Shown here: positions 45,910 through 55,538 of the stretch, one piece after another
How positions within the stretch are numbered: the stretch's first letter is position 1
Layout: each line of letters starts with the position of its first letter
From: Rhodospirillaceae bacterium
GTDB lineage: Bacteria; Pseudomonadota; Alphaproteobacteria; UBA6615
Assembly (NCBI GenBank): GCA_002713365.1
Contig: PASR01000017.1
Coordinates: 1 to 64,000 of the forward strand
Direction: 5' to 3'
Length of the DNA stretch: 64,000 nucleotides
Made by a program: the position numbers and the translations under genes
The notes under the pieces: generated by a model
Seen by the model: only the letters and a program-made list of their open reading frames with translations
Database searches by the model: none
What the model was told of the DNA's origin: nothing

Positions 45910-46230
45910 TCACTGTAAGGGAGAAAAAGATACGGGCTTTAATATTTTGTTCTCCATCTTTACAATTAGTTCTGAGCTTTTTAATTCAGCTATATATTTT
46001 AACCACCCATCATCTTCATACATAGCTGAACGTCTACGCTCTCGATCTCCTTGATCTTCGTAGCGCCACATATGAACCACTTGACTTAGATCACCTACAT
46101 CACAAGTAAACATGCCAACGAATCCTTCCAGATATTTCATCTGATATGGTAGAGCCATTCGCTCCCAAAGATCAAGAAAGTCTCCTGTCCTGGTAGCTTT
46201 GGTATAATAAGTCCGATGATCTATAATAAT
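45910..46230 (-). CDS. NIPSNAP family protein with apparent ATT start codon
   Basis: The frame runs to a TAA at 46243-46245 and has no ATG before residue 25, where a shortened 82-residue version would begin. Extending to the ATT at 46230 gives 107 residues starting (M)IIDHRTYYTKA, which matches the usual NIPSNAP beginning MIIDHRTY exactly. AAGGAG at 46239-46244 stands eight bases before this ATT. The later blocks VGMFTCDVGDLSQVVHMW and ENKILKPVSFSP are typical. Either ATT is used as a rare start or the ATG has mutated. The family is a ferredoxin-like dimeric barrel of unclear role. Confidence 0.75.
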   Translation of the reverse strand: MIIDHRTYYTKATRTGDFLDLWERMALPYQMKYLEGFVGMFTCDVGDLSQVVHMWRYEDQGDRERRRSAMYEDDGWLKYIAELKSSELIVKMENKILKPVSFSPLQ

Positions 46231-46338
46231 AACTTTATCTCCTTAATAAATAAAATGAAAATTCAGTCTTGCTGAATTTATAAATATTTTATCCTTAAAA
46301 AAAAGCCAAACAAATAAACTACAAAAATTATTTTTATA

Positions 46339-47115
46339 TTACTCACGATATGAAGAATCAATTTGGTCTAATCGTCTTAAAAAACCAGGCCAATCAGCAC
46401 TTCCTCTTCCGGAGTCATGAGTAATACGCTGTTTTTCATAAGTCTCTAATACTTCTTTTGAAGGAAGAAAATATTCTTGACCGGCAGCTTGAAGACGCAA
46501 CTGCAAATCGCAAGCATCTGCTATATCACGCATACGAACAAAGGCATCACGTACTGATTTACCGCATGTCACAACACCGTGATTGCGCATTAATAAAACA
46601 TTTTTATTACCTAGGTTTTTTGCGATTCTCTCGCGTTCATCAAGATTTTCCGTTATGCCCTCATAATCATGATAACCAATATCTCCATAGAATCGTATAG
46701 CAGTTTGAGAAACGGGCAAAAGGCCATCTTTTTGGTTTGCAACAGCTATACAAGAAGCAATATGTGTATGATAACAGCAATTAACATCTGAACGATCTAT
46801 AAGTAACCCTCCATGCAAAGTAAAACCAGGGCGGTTGACATGTAGAGATTCATCTACATCTTTTCGTCTCATATCAACCTTTACTAAATTTGAAGCACAC
46901 ACCTCATTATATAATAACTCATGTGCCTTTATTAGAAAAAAATTTGGGTCATTGGGCACTCTCATAGAAATATGATTGTAGATACTATCAGCCCACCTAT
47001 ATTCATGAGCTAAACGGTATGCAGCTGCCAAATCAACTCTCGCCTGCCATTCTTCTCTATCAACATTTTTTCTTATTGATGGAACATCACGGAGTTGAAA
47101 AACATTTTCTCTCAT
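46339..47115 (-). CDS. class II aldolase/adducin family protein
   Basis: 258-residue zinc-dependent class II aldolase fold (fuculose-phosphate aldolase / ribulose-phosphate epimerase relatives). NHISMRVP marks the phosphate/substrate loop; CCYHTHIASCIAV holds two zinc His and RNHGVVTCG the third. The ATG at 47115 follows GGGGTG; an in-frame GTG lies two codons upstream. Substrates of this branch are often not phosphorylated. It stands 77 bases downstream of the GlcD-like oxidase and may split a product of that enzyme. Confidence 0.88.
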   Translation of the reverse strand: MRENVFQLRDVPSIRKNVDREEWQARVDLAAAYRLAHEYRWADSIYNHISMRVPNDPNFFLIKAHELLYNEVCASNLVKVDMRRKDVDESLHVNRPGFTLHGGLLIDRSDVNCCYHTHIASCIAVANQKDGLLPVSQTAIRFYGDIGYHDYEGITENLDERERIAKNLGNKNVLLMRNHGVVTCGKSVRDAFVRMRDIADACDLQLRLQAAGQEYFLPSKEVLETYEKQRITHDSGRGSADWPGFLRRLDQIDSSYRE

Positions 47116-47191
47116 CGGCACCCCAACATCTAAAATTCTGAAAAAATGGAAGCTAATAATTCTGGTTTGATTCTAAAACACAAACTTTTTA

Positions 47192-48592
47192 TTAAAGACG
47201 CAGTACTTTTCCAGGGTTCATAATATTCTCAGGGTCTAGTGCTTTTTTAAGAGAACGCATAAGACTAACCGCTTCGTCATGCTCAGCAATTAAAAAATCC
47301 ATCTTACCAACACCAATACCGTGTTCACCTGTACACGTTCCACCCATAGCTAAAGCTCTTTGTATTATTCGATCATTACAATCTTTAGCCCTCTTCATTT
47401 CTTCTTCATCATTAATATCTACAAGAAAAATACTATGAAAATTACCATCTCCAACATGACCAACTATTGGAGATTCAAAACCAGAAGCTAATGTATCTTG
47501 TTCCGTAGCCATAATACATTCAGCTAAACGTGAAATTGGAACACATACATCTGTTGATATACCTTGTTTACCAGGAAACTGGGCTATGCAGGCGTGGTAC
47601 GCATCATGGCGTGCTTGCCAAAGTTTATTACGTTCTTCTGTAGAACTAGTCCACTGAAATGCAGAACCACCAAAATCATCTATTATAGACCTTACTGCTT
47701 GAGTTTGCTCTTCAACACTACTCTCGGTTCCATGAAACTCGTAAAAAAGCGTTGGTTTAGCCTCGTAATTATCAAGATTAGAGTAGTTTATAGTCCAGCT
47801 CATCATAAGAGAATCAAGAAGCTCAATACGAGCAACAGGAATACCGGATTGTATGGTCAATATCACGCTGTCAGCAGCATCTGCCGTAGATGGAAACTGA
47901 CAAACAGCTGATGCTATTTTCTCAGGAATCCCATACAGTTTAAGCTGCACCTCTGTAATCACACCCAGAGTTCCTTCAGAACCAACGAATAATCTCGTCA
48001 AATCATAGCCTGCCGAAGATTTTTTAGCTCTTCCACCTGTTTTAATAATCCTTCCATCTGCTGTTACAACAGTTAGTCCTAAAACATTTTCCCTCATGGT
48101 ACCATATCTTACTGCATTGGTTCCGCTGGCCCTTGTAGCGGCCATTCCGCCGATAGACGCATCAGCACCTGGATCAATTGGAAAGAAAAGGCCTGTGTCT
48201 CGTAAATACTCATTTACTTCTTTTCGAGTAACACCAGCTTGCACCCTACAATCCATGTCTTCCGGATTAACCTCTACTACAGAATTCATCTGCATAAGAT
48301 CAATTGTAATGCCTCCATAGGGAGCCGTTACATGCCCTTCAAGTGAAGTACCTGTTCCAAATGGAACAATAGGAGTTTTATATTTAGAACAGATTTTTAC
48401 TATTTCTGAAACTTCTTCTGTACTATGAGGAAAACAAACCGCATCCGGTGGATAAGGCGCAAAATAATCTTCTCCATGTCCATGATGTTCACGCACTGCA
48501 AGAGAAGTGGTTACACGATCACCCAATAATCCCATCAGTTCAATAACCACGGGTGTCTCAGTATTATCAAAGTCTGCAATAACTTTTGTCAT
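47192..48592 (-). CDS. FAD-linked oxidase, glycolate/D-lactate dehydrogenase (GlcD)-like
   Basis: 466-residue FAD-binding PCMH/VAO-family enzyme: PFGTGTSLEGHVTAP with the FAD pyrophosphate loop near 95-110, DPGADASIGGMAATRASGTNAVRYG (broken as DPGADASIGG and MAATRASG), and C-terminal HVGDGNFHS and CTGEHGIGVGK. The family oxidises D-2-hydroxy acids such as D-lactate or glycolate. AAAAGG lies nine bases before the ATG. Unlike glcDEF operons there is no FAD/FeS partner; single-gene D-lactate dehydrogenases of this length exist. Confidence 0.9.
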   Translation of the reverse strand: MTKVIADFDNTETPVVIELMGLLGDRVTTSLAVREHHGHGEDYFAPYPPDAVCFPHSTEEVSEIVKICSKYKTPIVPFGTGTSLEGHVTAPYGGITIDLMQMNSVVEVNPEDMDCRVQAGVTRKEVNEYLRDTGLFFPIDPGADASIGGMAATRASGTNAVRYGTMRENVLGLTVVTADGRIIKTGGRAKKSSAGYDLTRLFVGSEGTLGVITEVQLKLYGIPEKIASAVCQFPSTADAADSVILTIQSGIPVARIELLDSLMMSWTINYSNLDNYEAKPTLFYEFHGTESSVEEQTQAVRSIIDDFGGSAFQWTSSTEERNKLWQARHDAYHACIAQFPGKQGISTDVCVPISRLAECIMATEQDTLASGFESPIVGHVGDGNFHSIFLVDINDEEEMKRAKDCNDRIIQRALAMGGTCTGEHGIGVGKMDFLIAEHDEAVSLMRSLKKALDPENIMNPGKVLRL

Positions 48593-48666
48593 AAACTTAA
48601 GCCTTTTACCCTATAGTCGAATTGTAATCATATGTACCTATTAGAAAGTTAAATTATTTTAGATAG

Positions 48667-49701
48667 CTAGCCAAGAGTAGGATCCAAAATTACTTTCCCA
48701 AGCCCCCCTCTGTCTGCCACTATTCGATGAGCCGTAGCAGCTTCACTAAGAGGCATAACTCTATCTATTAGAGTTTTAAAAGTTCTTTCCCCTGCAAGTT
48801 TTAGAGCTTTTTCTAACCCACCAGGCTGCTCTCTTGGTTCACCAATTATTTGAAGTTGAAAAAGGTAAAGTTTCCACAAGTCTAAAGAGACCTTTCCTCC
48901 TGCATGAGCTCCAGCTGTAACCATTTTAGCACCCCGACCCATACTATTAAAAGCGCCTATGAATAGTTCCGGATCACCGATATTCTCACATACCAGTTTT
49001 ACTCCCTGTCCCTCAGTGATACGCAATACTTCTTCAGAAAGTTCTTGTTTCCTATAATTAATTGCGTAATCAGCACCTACCTCAAGTGCTGCCTCCACTC
49101 TATCATCAGCTCCAGCAGCACCTATAACATTTGCCCCATTCATTTTAGCCACTTGGACCGCTGCACTTCCTAAGCCACCAGCCGCACCCATAACTAGCAC
49201 CCAATCGCCTTCGGTTATATTTCCAACGCCTTCCACTTGATTAATTGCCGTAGCTAGATGTCGGCCAATAACAGTTGCATCATGAAAGCCTAAATTATCT
49301 GGTATAGGATATACTACCGAGGCAGGTATTTTAACGTAGTCTGCATATCCACCCCAAACATTAACACCAAGAAAATCAACTCCACCTACACCGGGCAATT
49401 TTATAGCTGCTGGATCATCAGAGGGAACAAACAAACTTACATACACTCTTTCACCAATCTGGCGATCTGTAACATTATTCCCCACAGCTTCTATTACTCC
49501 TGATGGATCTACTCCCAGTACATGAGGTAAAGTCGGAGTTCGTGCATACTTATTAGCACGTACCTCTAGATCTAGAGTTCGATTAACAGACACTGCATGA
49601 ACTTTAACTAAAACATCATTAGGCCCTACATTTGGAGTCTCTACTTCCTCATATTTAAGAACTTCTGGACCACCAAACTCATGTATAACCGCCGCCTTCA
49701 T
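48667..49701 (-). CDS. MDR superfamily zinc-type alcohol dehydrogenase / quinone oxidoreductase-like
   Basis: 344-residue medium-chain dehydrogenase: MKAAVIHEFGGPEVLKYEEV, GVDPSGVIEAVG, the nucleotide motif GAAGGLGSAAVQVAKMNGA, and ADYAINYRKQ. The zinc-ligand cysteines of alcohol dehydrogenases are not seen, favouring the quinone oxidoreductase/enoyl reductase branch. GGAG six bases before the ATG at 49701 decides the start over the ATG at 49713. Upstream on the same strand, 25 bases, is the CocE-like hydrolase. Substrate unknown. Confidence 0.87.
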   Translation of the reverse strand: MKAAVIHEFGGPEVLKYEEVETPNVGPNDVLVKVHAVSVNRTLDLEVRANKYARTPTLPHVLGVDPSGVIEAVGNNVTDRQIGERVYVSLFVPSDDPAAIKLPGVGGVDFLGVNVWGGYADYVKIPASVVYPIPDNLGFHDATVIGRHLATAINQVEGVGNITEGDWVLVMGAAGGLGSAAVQVAKMNGANVIGAAGADDRVEAALEVGADYAINYRKQELSEEVLRITEGQGVKLVCENIGDPELFIGAFNSMGRGAKMVTAGAHAGGKVSLDLWKLYLFQLQIIGEPREQPGGLEKALKLAGERTFKTLIDRVMPLSEAATAHRIVADRGGLGKVILDPTLG

Positions 49702-49738
49702 TATATTCTCCATTCAGTTATAGTAATGTAAAAATAAT

Positions 49739-51508
49739 TTATTTCTCTGGAATAATGGGCAGTAATACATATGAGGGATAATTACTTCCAACGTGAATAG
49801 TAACATTATTATCAAAAACTTCAGCAGGCCTATTATCTGGATCATCGTGGAGAAACGGCCCTACTCCAGTAAAAGTATTCTTCATATTAGATAGTCCAGT
49901 ATTTGGTTCGCCCGGATAAACATAATCACAACCTCTTATAGATAACCCGAACCGATATCCTTCTGGCAATACAATTCCAGTAGCATGTATCTCAATATCT
50001 AGTTCATAAACATCGCCTGGGATTAATTCTTGTATTTCATCATGAGTATGATAAGGCGCCCATTCTTCTGATTTATCAGGGTCAGTTTTCCTATGCGAGG
50101 CCCTCAACCAGCCTGAAGCAACAGGAGTATGAGGATCAAGTGCACCGCGAAAGGTTACTTCTTTAAAATCTGACTGAAATACCCTTAGTATTACAAATAT
50201 ATCCGCATCCTTAGTATCAGAGGAAACAAATAGTTTAGCGGCCATAGGCCCACATATCTCGGTTTCTTTTTCAACAGGACTAGATATAAAGGTTAGACCA
50301 TCTCCCATAGCACTGTACGTAATATCTGCTGAGTTTGAGCTAGAACTACCAGAAAGAACTTGTCCCTCAGGTTCAAGATAAAATTTTGTCCAATCGGTTC
50401 TAGGCAAGGGCCAATCATCTTCATCACGTAAAACAAACTTCTCTCCAGGATGACGAACGTTCAAAGACACACGCGGTTGGCTTTCCCATATGGAGTCTTG
50501 ACCCTTTAGATATTTATCAAAGAAACGCCACTGAATATCGTTTCCATAATCCGTATAATATAAGGACCAGTGTTCTAAACCATGAACTTCAAGATACTTT
50601 TCATGTGATGCTGAATGCATAAAGCCATTAAAATTACCTCTTGGATGTAATGGAGCACCTCCCCAATTACTACAACTAAGTATAGGCACCTCAATCTTTG
50701 AAAAATCAATAAAACGTTCAGCAAAAAATTCATCATCAAGTGGGTGCGCGCTAAGAGTAGCGTGTAAATCAAACCTATTATCTTTTAATTCCTCATCAGT
50801 GAGTGTTACTGGTCCTGCAGCTAATTCTCCGTTTGCTCGAGACTTATATCCACGGTCTCCATATCCATGCTGTATTTGCATAATTTGCATGTCATACCAA
50901 TGCTTAGCGAACGTAGAATAAATTCCTCCATGATAAGCACCCTCTCTGTAGTAATCGGCTGAACCTTCCCAAGGACAAATAGCCGCTAAATGACTTGGTT
51001 GTTCAGCAGCTACCATCCATTGATTAATGGCGTAATATGAAATGCCGCTTAACCCTACTTTTCCGTTTGACCAACTCTGCACCCCTGCCCATTCTATACA
51101 TTGGGCAAAGTCTAGTGTTTCTCGTCTTGCAAAAACCTCAAGATAGCCAGGAGAACGTCCAGCGCCACGAGAATCAACTCTTATAAGAATATAACCCCTT
51201 GGTACCCATTTCTCAGGATCAGCAACCTCCCATGCTTGGTGAATGTTTGTACTACCTAAAGGCACGTCTGGATGATTTTGACACATAAGATCCCAACAAG
51301 TTTTATATAATTCCTCAAAATGTAGATCTTTTCCGTATGGGCCATACGACATGATAACCGGATATTTTTCGTCATCGTCTGGTCTATAAACATTAGCTCG
51401 AAGCACTAATCCGTCATCCATCAAAATTGGAACGTCCCAATCAATGCGCATACCTTCACGAACTTCACTTCTAAACATGTTATCAGCGCCAGTTTTTATA
51501 TCATCCAT
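49739..51508 (-). CDS. CocE/NonD family hydrolase (X-Pro dipeptidyl-peptidase-like)
   Basis: 589-residue alpha/beta hydrolase of the CocE/glutaryl-7-ACA acylase family. The nucleophile elbow is GLSGISYYA near 176, with GRSPGY before it, the acid in the central part and His in GLEHWSLYYTD near 320. A jelly-roll domain, typical of the C-terminus, follows from about 380. No signal peptide is visible. GGGAG stands six bases before the ATG at 51508 and touches the ATG at 51514, so the former is preferred. It cleaves an ester or amide; substrate unknown. Confidence 0.9.
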   Translation of the reverse strand: MDDIKTGADNMFRSEVREGMRIDWDVPILMDDGLVLRANVYRPDDDEKYPVIMSYGPYGKDLHFEELYKTCWDLMCQNHPDVPLGSTNIHQAWEVADPEKWVPRGYILIRVDSRGAGRSPGYLEVFARRETLDFAQCIEWAGVQSWSNGKVGLSGISYYAINQWMVAAEQPSHLAAICPWEGSADYYREGAYHGGIYSTFAKHWYDMQIMQIQHGYGDRGYKSRANGELAAGPVTLTDEELKDNRFDLHATLSAHPLDDEFFAERFIDFSKIEVPILSCSNWGGAPLHPRGNFNGFMHSASHEKYLEVHGLEHWSLYYTDYGNDIQWRFFDKYLKGQDSIWESQPRVSLNVRHPGEKFVLRDEDDWPLPRTDWTKFYLEPEGQVLSGSSSSNSADITYSAMGDGLTFISSPVEKETEICGPMAAKLFVSSDTKDADIFVILRVFQSDFKEVTFRGALDPHTPVASGWLRASHRKTDPDKSEEWAPYHTHDEIQELIPGDVYELDIEIHATGIVLPEGYRFGLSIRGCDYVYPGEPNTGLSNMKNTFTGVGPFLHDDPDNRPAEVFDNNVTIHVGSNYPSYVLLPIIPEK

Positions 51509-51893
51509 TTCCATCTCCCGTAATTAACCTTGATGTTTATGCACACCCTATTAAAAGCTACTCTTATATAGCTGGAAATACTTACTCACGATAGTATATG
51601 TAATAATATTAAATCAATCATGCCATATTAATCAGCCCTTATATCAGCTAAGTAAATTAAGAGATCTAATCAAAATACTACAAAACATTCTACTAAGAAA
51701 ATAAACAGACATAACAGCACTAGAAAATGTAATACTATCTGGAAGAGTGTATACATAAAGCAATAACTCATGACACTTTTTATTATACAGCACTCATGTA
51801 CTGAATCTGTTACGGCAGCTAATTTGGATGAAGAAAGTGGATTGTGATATGAATAACTTATTAACCTAATATATAACTAATTGGAGAATATAG
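51509..51893. other. intergenic region, no gene seen
   Basis: 385 bases between the CocE-like gene (minus) and the Dabb gene (plus). All frames are interrupted and no homology-like peptide is apparent. It must contain two divergent promoters. I saw no convincing palindrome or RNA structure. Confidence 0.5.
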
Positions 51894-52190
51894 ATGTCAA
51901 TTAAACACGTGGTACTGGTTGAATGGAAAGATAATGCCGATGAAGCAACCATTAATGATTTTTTTAATTCAGTATCAGACTTTGTTGGAAAAATTGATGG
52001 AGTACAAGAAGTGGAATGGGGCATCAATTTTACAGATCGTGCAGGTAATTTCTCCCACGCTGGCATTGTAACAATGGATAATAAAGAAACACTAGAAAAA
52101 TATGGACCTCATCCACTGCATCAAGCCGCTCTCAGTATAGCGTCACCAATACTACAGAATATTATGGTAGTAGATTTTGTTCCTAACTAA
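51894..52190 (+). CDS. Dabb (stress-responsive alpha/beta barrel) domain protein
   Basis: 98 residues covering exactly one Dabb domain: KHVVLVEWKDNADEATINDF at the start, then VQEVEWGINFTD, HAGIVTMDNKETLEKYGPHPLHQ and VVDFVPN. GGAG precedes the ATG. Members are dimeric ferredoxin-like barrels, some acting as small cyclases or decarboxylases (olivetolic acid cyclase type), most uncharacterised. Its stop is three bases from the convergent VOC gene. Confidence 0.88.
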   Translation: MSIKHVVLVEWKDNADEATINDFFNSVSDFVGKIDGVQEVEWGINFTDRAGNFSHAGIVTMDNKETLEKYGPHPLHQAALSIASPILQNIMVVDFVPN

Positions 52191-52193
52191 GAT

Positions 52194-52541
52194 TTAATCC
52201 CAACCAAGCGGTTGAGCAAAACTTAATTCGTGGCCATCAGGGTCAACCAGGTGGAAATACCTCTCCCCCCACCTGGCATCACGCGGTGGAAATTCTGGAA
52301 CTAATCCCAGGGCTAAAACCCGATCATGCATTACATCAACATCTTCGACATAAATAATAACCCTTCCCCACCAATTAAGCGGAGCATCGTTAGAAAGATT
52401 AACTATGTTCAAAAAGCTCGATCCAATCTTAAAACTAGTGAGTTCTGCTTTATTTCCTCCATAAAGCATAAAAAATCCAAGGGACTCATAAAAGTTTATC
52501 GACCTCTTCATATTATTAGTGGCTAATGTAATAGCACTCAA
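52194..52541 (-). CDS. VOC superfamily (glyoxalase/dioxygenase fold) protein, non-ATG start
   Basis: 115 residues from a TTG, containing one VOC module: ITLATNNMKRSINFYESLGF, WWGRVIIYVEDVD, and GERYFHLVDPDGHELSFAQPL with the metal/active-site Glu. There is no ATG upstream. AGGAG at the end of the preceding gene (about 52574-52578) is eight bases before an in-frame ATA (52565) and eleven before an ATT (52562); either would add eight or seven residues (-SSNIKS-) as relatives usually have. The true start is thus uncertain. Likely co-transcribed with the Gfo/Idh gene. Confidence 0.8.
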   Translation of the reverse strand: MSAITLATNNMKRSINFYESLGFFMLYGGNKAELTSFKIGSSFLNIVNLSNDAPLNWWGRVIIYVEDVDVMHDRVLALGLVPEFPPRDARWGERYFHLVDPDGHELSFAQPLGWD

Positions 52542-52565
52542 AGATTTTATATTAGAGGAAATTAT

Positions 52566-53558
52566 TTAATTAACTCCTATAGGCATATTTGTTTCTGATG
52601 ATTTAATTATTGCTTCTAGAACCGTCACAACATGTATTATTTGACTATGCGGTATGGGATACGGTTCTCTTTCATCTATGGCAGCTGCAAATGCTTCAAG
52701 TTCTAGATTCAAAGCATCGCCCTCAATATTAAATTCACCAAAGTCAATGTTTTCAATTTCTCCTTCAAATGGAAGTACTTGCATTTGATTATATGAACGC
52801 GGACTAATAAATACAGATGATTGTGTACCATGAATAGCAAAACGTAAATTTTGACGCGCAGCCACCATAACAGCAATATAACCAGTCATACCGTTATCAA
52901 ATTTTAGAAGAACTGAGGTGGTGTCATCTATATTTGCCTCCACAACTCTATTAACACTTTGACAATAAACTGAAGAAATGGTCCCAAATAAGTCGACCAT
53001 TCCATCAATTAAATGAATTCCCATTGGAGTCATGCCACCAGCGGGCCATTCACTTCGGTCGAATCGCCAATTATCGGAAGGTAGCATCATACCAGCTGGC
53101 ACAGACTCAGTCGCTTCAACATGCAGAAGTGTTCCTAAATCGCCAGCTTTTAGACGCGTTCGTAATTCACCCATAACCGGATGAAAACGCCTATTATGGC
53201 CAACTACAATTTTAACACCAGCTTTATTAGCAGCATCTATAGAACGTTCTGCGTCTGCCCTATTCATAGTAAAAGGTTTTTCACTATATATATGTTTTCC
53301 AGCTTTAGCCGCTGCCACCATTTGATCCGCATGAACCGAATGAGGAGTGGCGAGTACTACGGCCTCTATATCCGCATCAGATAGCATAGACTTAAAACTA
53401 TCAAATAACTCTAGATTATTGTTGTTGGCGTATTCAGCAACTTTTTCAGGGTGACGAACCGCGCCAGAAGTAAAAATTATTGAATCACTAATTCCTTGTA
53501 CAGAACTAACTAAGTTTTGGCCCCACCACCCTAGACCTACAATACCTGCTTTTATCAT
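52566..53558 (-). CDS. Gfo/Idh/MocA family NAD(P)-dependent oxidoreductase
   Basis: 330-residue dehydrogenase: MIKAGIVGLGWWGQ with the GxGxxG nucleotide motif, the EKP triad E93-K94-P95 in IYSEKPFT, and GGMTPMGIHLIDGM with the His that acts in catalysis. The ATG at 53558 has GGGG ten bases upstream; the frame stays open for a further 26 codons that have no homology. Typical substrates are sugars, inositols or their acids. It is followed by the VOC gene on the same strand. Confidence 0.9.
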   Translation of the reverse strand: MIKAGIVGLGWWGQNLVSSVQGISDSIIFTSGAVRHPEKVAEYANNNNLELFDSFKSMLSDADIEAVVLATPHSVHADQMVAAAKAGKHIYSEKPFTMNRADAERSIDAANKAGVKIVVGHNRRFHPVMGELRTRLKAGDLGTLLHVEATESVPAGMMLPSDNWRFDRSEWPAGGMTPMGIHLIDGMVDLFGTISSVYCQSVNRVVEANIDDTTSVLLKFDNGMTGYIAVMVAARQNLRFAIHGTQSSVFISPRSYNQMQVLPFEGEIENIDFGEFNIEGDALNLELEAFAAAIDEREPYPIPHSQIIHVVTVLEAIIKSSETNMPIGVN

Positions 53559-53701
53559 TACGCAATTACCCCACTTTAATGATACATAGTTGTATTTTAT
53601 CCTAGCCCTTAGATAATTTAAAATATTATGCTCCACTATAAATCAATATTTTAAAAGCGTTATAAAATATTTTATTTAATTATTCACTTAGGAGATTACT
53701 G

Positions 53702-54646
53702 ATGGCTTTAAATATCGGTGTGTGTGGATTGGGAATTATGGGAGGAGCATTTGCTAATAACCTGGCAAGAAATGGCTTTCATGTTACAGGTTACGACCCA
53801 AGTAAAGTTAGATCAAATATTTTTAAAAAAGCTGGTGGTGTAATTGCTAAAAGTAATAAAGAAGTAGCAGAAAATTCTGATGTAATTATTACTTCTGTGG
53901 CAACTGCTAAAATACTCGATGAGGTTATCCAAGGCAAAAATGGCATAATAAAAGGAGCAAAAAAGGGTCTTATTATTCTTGAGGCGAGTACCGTTAGCTT
54001 CGAGGAAAAAAAGAGAAATCAAATAGCCCTAAAAAAAGTTAACGCAACAATGCTAGACACACCAGTAAGTGGAGCTGGTAGACAAGCCGAAGCAGGCGAA
54101 ATTTCTATAATGATTAGCGGACCTAAGAGTGCATTTAATAAAATTAAAACCATACTGCCTGGATTCACCAAAGTTTCTTACTACGTCGGACCATTTGGTG
54201 AGAGTTCAAAATTAAAGCTGTTAATAAACATGTTAATATCCGTACATGGGGCTGCTTTTGCTGAAGCAATTACCTTAGCAAGAGCATCAGGAGTAGATTT
54301 AAAAACATTTCAAGAAGTACTAAAACCATCAGCAGGAAATTCTCGGGTAATAGAGTACCGTGGCCCGTTAATGATTGAAGATGAATACGCAGACTTGAAA
54401 GTTAAAACTGCTGACCTAACAATCATGATGAAGGATAATGAACTAATAGAAGAATATGCAAAAACATATAATGTCCCTGTTCCAATGTTCCTCGGAAGCA
54501 TGGTGACTACTTACGCAGCCCTAGCACAGGGGTATGGAAGCGAAGACCCTGGTGTAATCACTCGAATTTATGAGCAAATGGCTGGTATACCAAGAAAGAA
54601 AAAGTCTAAACGTTCTTCTTCTAAAAACCTCAAAAGAATTAAATAA
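53702..54646 (+). CDS. 3-hydroxyisobutyrate dehydrogenase-like NAD-binding protein (first copy)
   Basis: 314-residue beta-hydroxyacid dehydrogenase: GVCGLGIMGGAFANNLAR (6-23) for NAD, LDTPVSGAGRQAEAGEISIM for substrate, and SSKLKLLINMLIS with the catalytic Lys near 172. AGGAG precedes the ATG. The last 20 residues are very basic (GIPRKKKSKRSSSKNLKR), a tail absent from its downstream paralogue. Members oxidise 3-hydroxyisobutyrate, tartronate semialdehyde or related acids. It heads the plus-strand operon that contains the selenoprotein GST. Confidence 0.88.
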   Translation: MALNIGVCGLGIMGGAFANNLARNGFHVTGYDPSKVRSNIFKKAGGVIAKSNKEVAENSDVIITSVATAKILDEVIQGKNGIIKGAKKGLIILEASTVSFEEKKRNQIALKKVNATMLDTPVSGAGRQAEAGEISIMISGPKSAFNKIKTILPGFTKVSYYVGPFGESSKLKLLINMLISVHGAAFAEAITLARASGVDLKTFQEVLKPSAGNSRVIEYRGPLMIEDEYADLKVKTADLTIMMKDNELIEEYAKTYNVPVPMFLGSMVTTYAALAQGYGSEDPGVITRIYEQMAGIPRKKKSKRSSSKNLKRIK

Positions 54647-54662
54647 ATTAGGAGATACATCT

Positions 54663-55538
54663 ATGAAACTTAAAACTGGCGTGATCGGTTTGGGGAATAT
54701 AGGTAACGGAGTTGCCAAAAACCTTTCAAAAAGTGGTTATGAGGTAGTTGGGTACGATGTTAATCCAGAACGTTTAAAAGAAGAAGGAATACATCCGGTA
54801 AATGGAGCCGACGAAATAGCATCTATGTGCGATTTGGTAATGGTTGCTGTAGCATCCTTAGAGGCCTATCGAGAAACCATATCAAATATCTGCAACAGGC
54901 CAAGGACCGGATTAATAGTAGGTGATCTATGCACATTTCCTGAGGAGATTAAGGAAGAAATGAGAAGAGAGTTAGACGAGAATGGTTGTAGCTTATTGGA
55001 TTGTCCAGTTTCGGGGGCACGACCCCAATCTCAAGCAGGCGAACTTGCTATGATCGTGAGTGGGCAAAAAACATCCTTTGATCAAGTTGAAAATGCACTG
55101 AATAGTTTTTGTCGTTCGGTAATTTATGTTGGTGAATTTGGTACTAGTATTAAAATTAAGTATATCCTCAATTTAATGATAGCTATTCATAATTTAACAT
55201 GCGCCGAAGGTTTTGTAATGGCAAGAAAGGCAGGAATAGATCTAGACTTGTTCATAAATGTTGTTAGAAATAGCGCCGCCCATTTAAAAATATTTGACAC
55301 CAGGTCTGATGTTTGGAAATCCGGCGATTATGAAAATAATATTACTGCAGCACTAGCAATCCAATTAAAAGACAAATTAATTATTGAAGATTTTGCTCAG
55401 AAATTAGGAGTCCCAACACCTCTATTTGATGTGGCCGGATCATATTATGATCAAGCAGATAAAAGAGGTTGGAAAGATAAAGATGCTGCAATAATTTTGA
55501 AGCTTTTGGAGGAAACTGCAGATATACCGCGTAACTAA
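54663..55538 (+). CDS. 3-hydroxyisobutyrate dehydrogenase-like NAD-binding protein (second copy)
   Basis: 291-residue paralogue of the preceding gene: GVIGLGNIGNGVAKNLSKSG, LDCPVSGARPQSQAGELAMI and the catalytic Lys in SIKIKYILNLMIA. The ATG at 54663 has AGGAG eight bases upstream; the frame extends back into the previous gene but without homology. The 16-base gap shows co-transcription. Two tandem hydroxyacid dehydrogenases suggest two related hydroxy acids or a hetero-oligomer. Confidence 0.88.
   Translation: MKLKTGVIGLGNIGNGVAKNLSKSGYEVVGYDVNPERLKEEGIHPVNGADEIASMCDLVMVAVASLEAYRETISNICNRPRTGLIVGDLCTFPEEIKEEMRRELDENGCSLLDCPVSGARPQSQAGELAMIVSGQKTSFDQVENALNSFCRSVIYVGEFGTSIKIKYILNLMIAIHNLTCAEGFVMARKAGIDLDLFINVVRNSAAHLKIFDTRSDVWKSGDYENNITAALAIQLKDKLIIEDFAQKLGVPTPLFDVAGSYYDQADKRGWKDKDAAIILKLLEETADIPRN

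Noticed and set aside
47564..47911. 115-codon plus-strand frame inside the GlcD-like gene
   Set aside because: Antisense to conserved FAD oxidase sequence; composition unlike the true genes.
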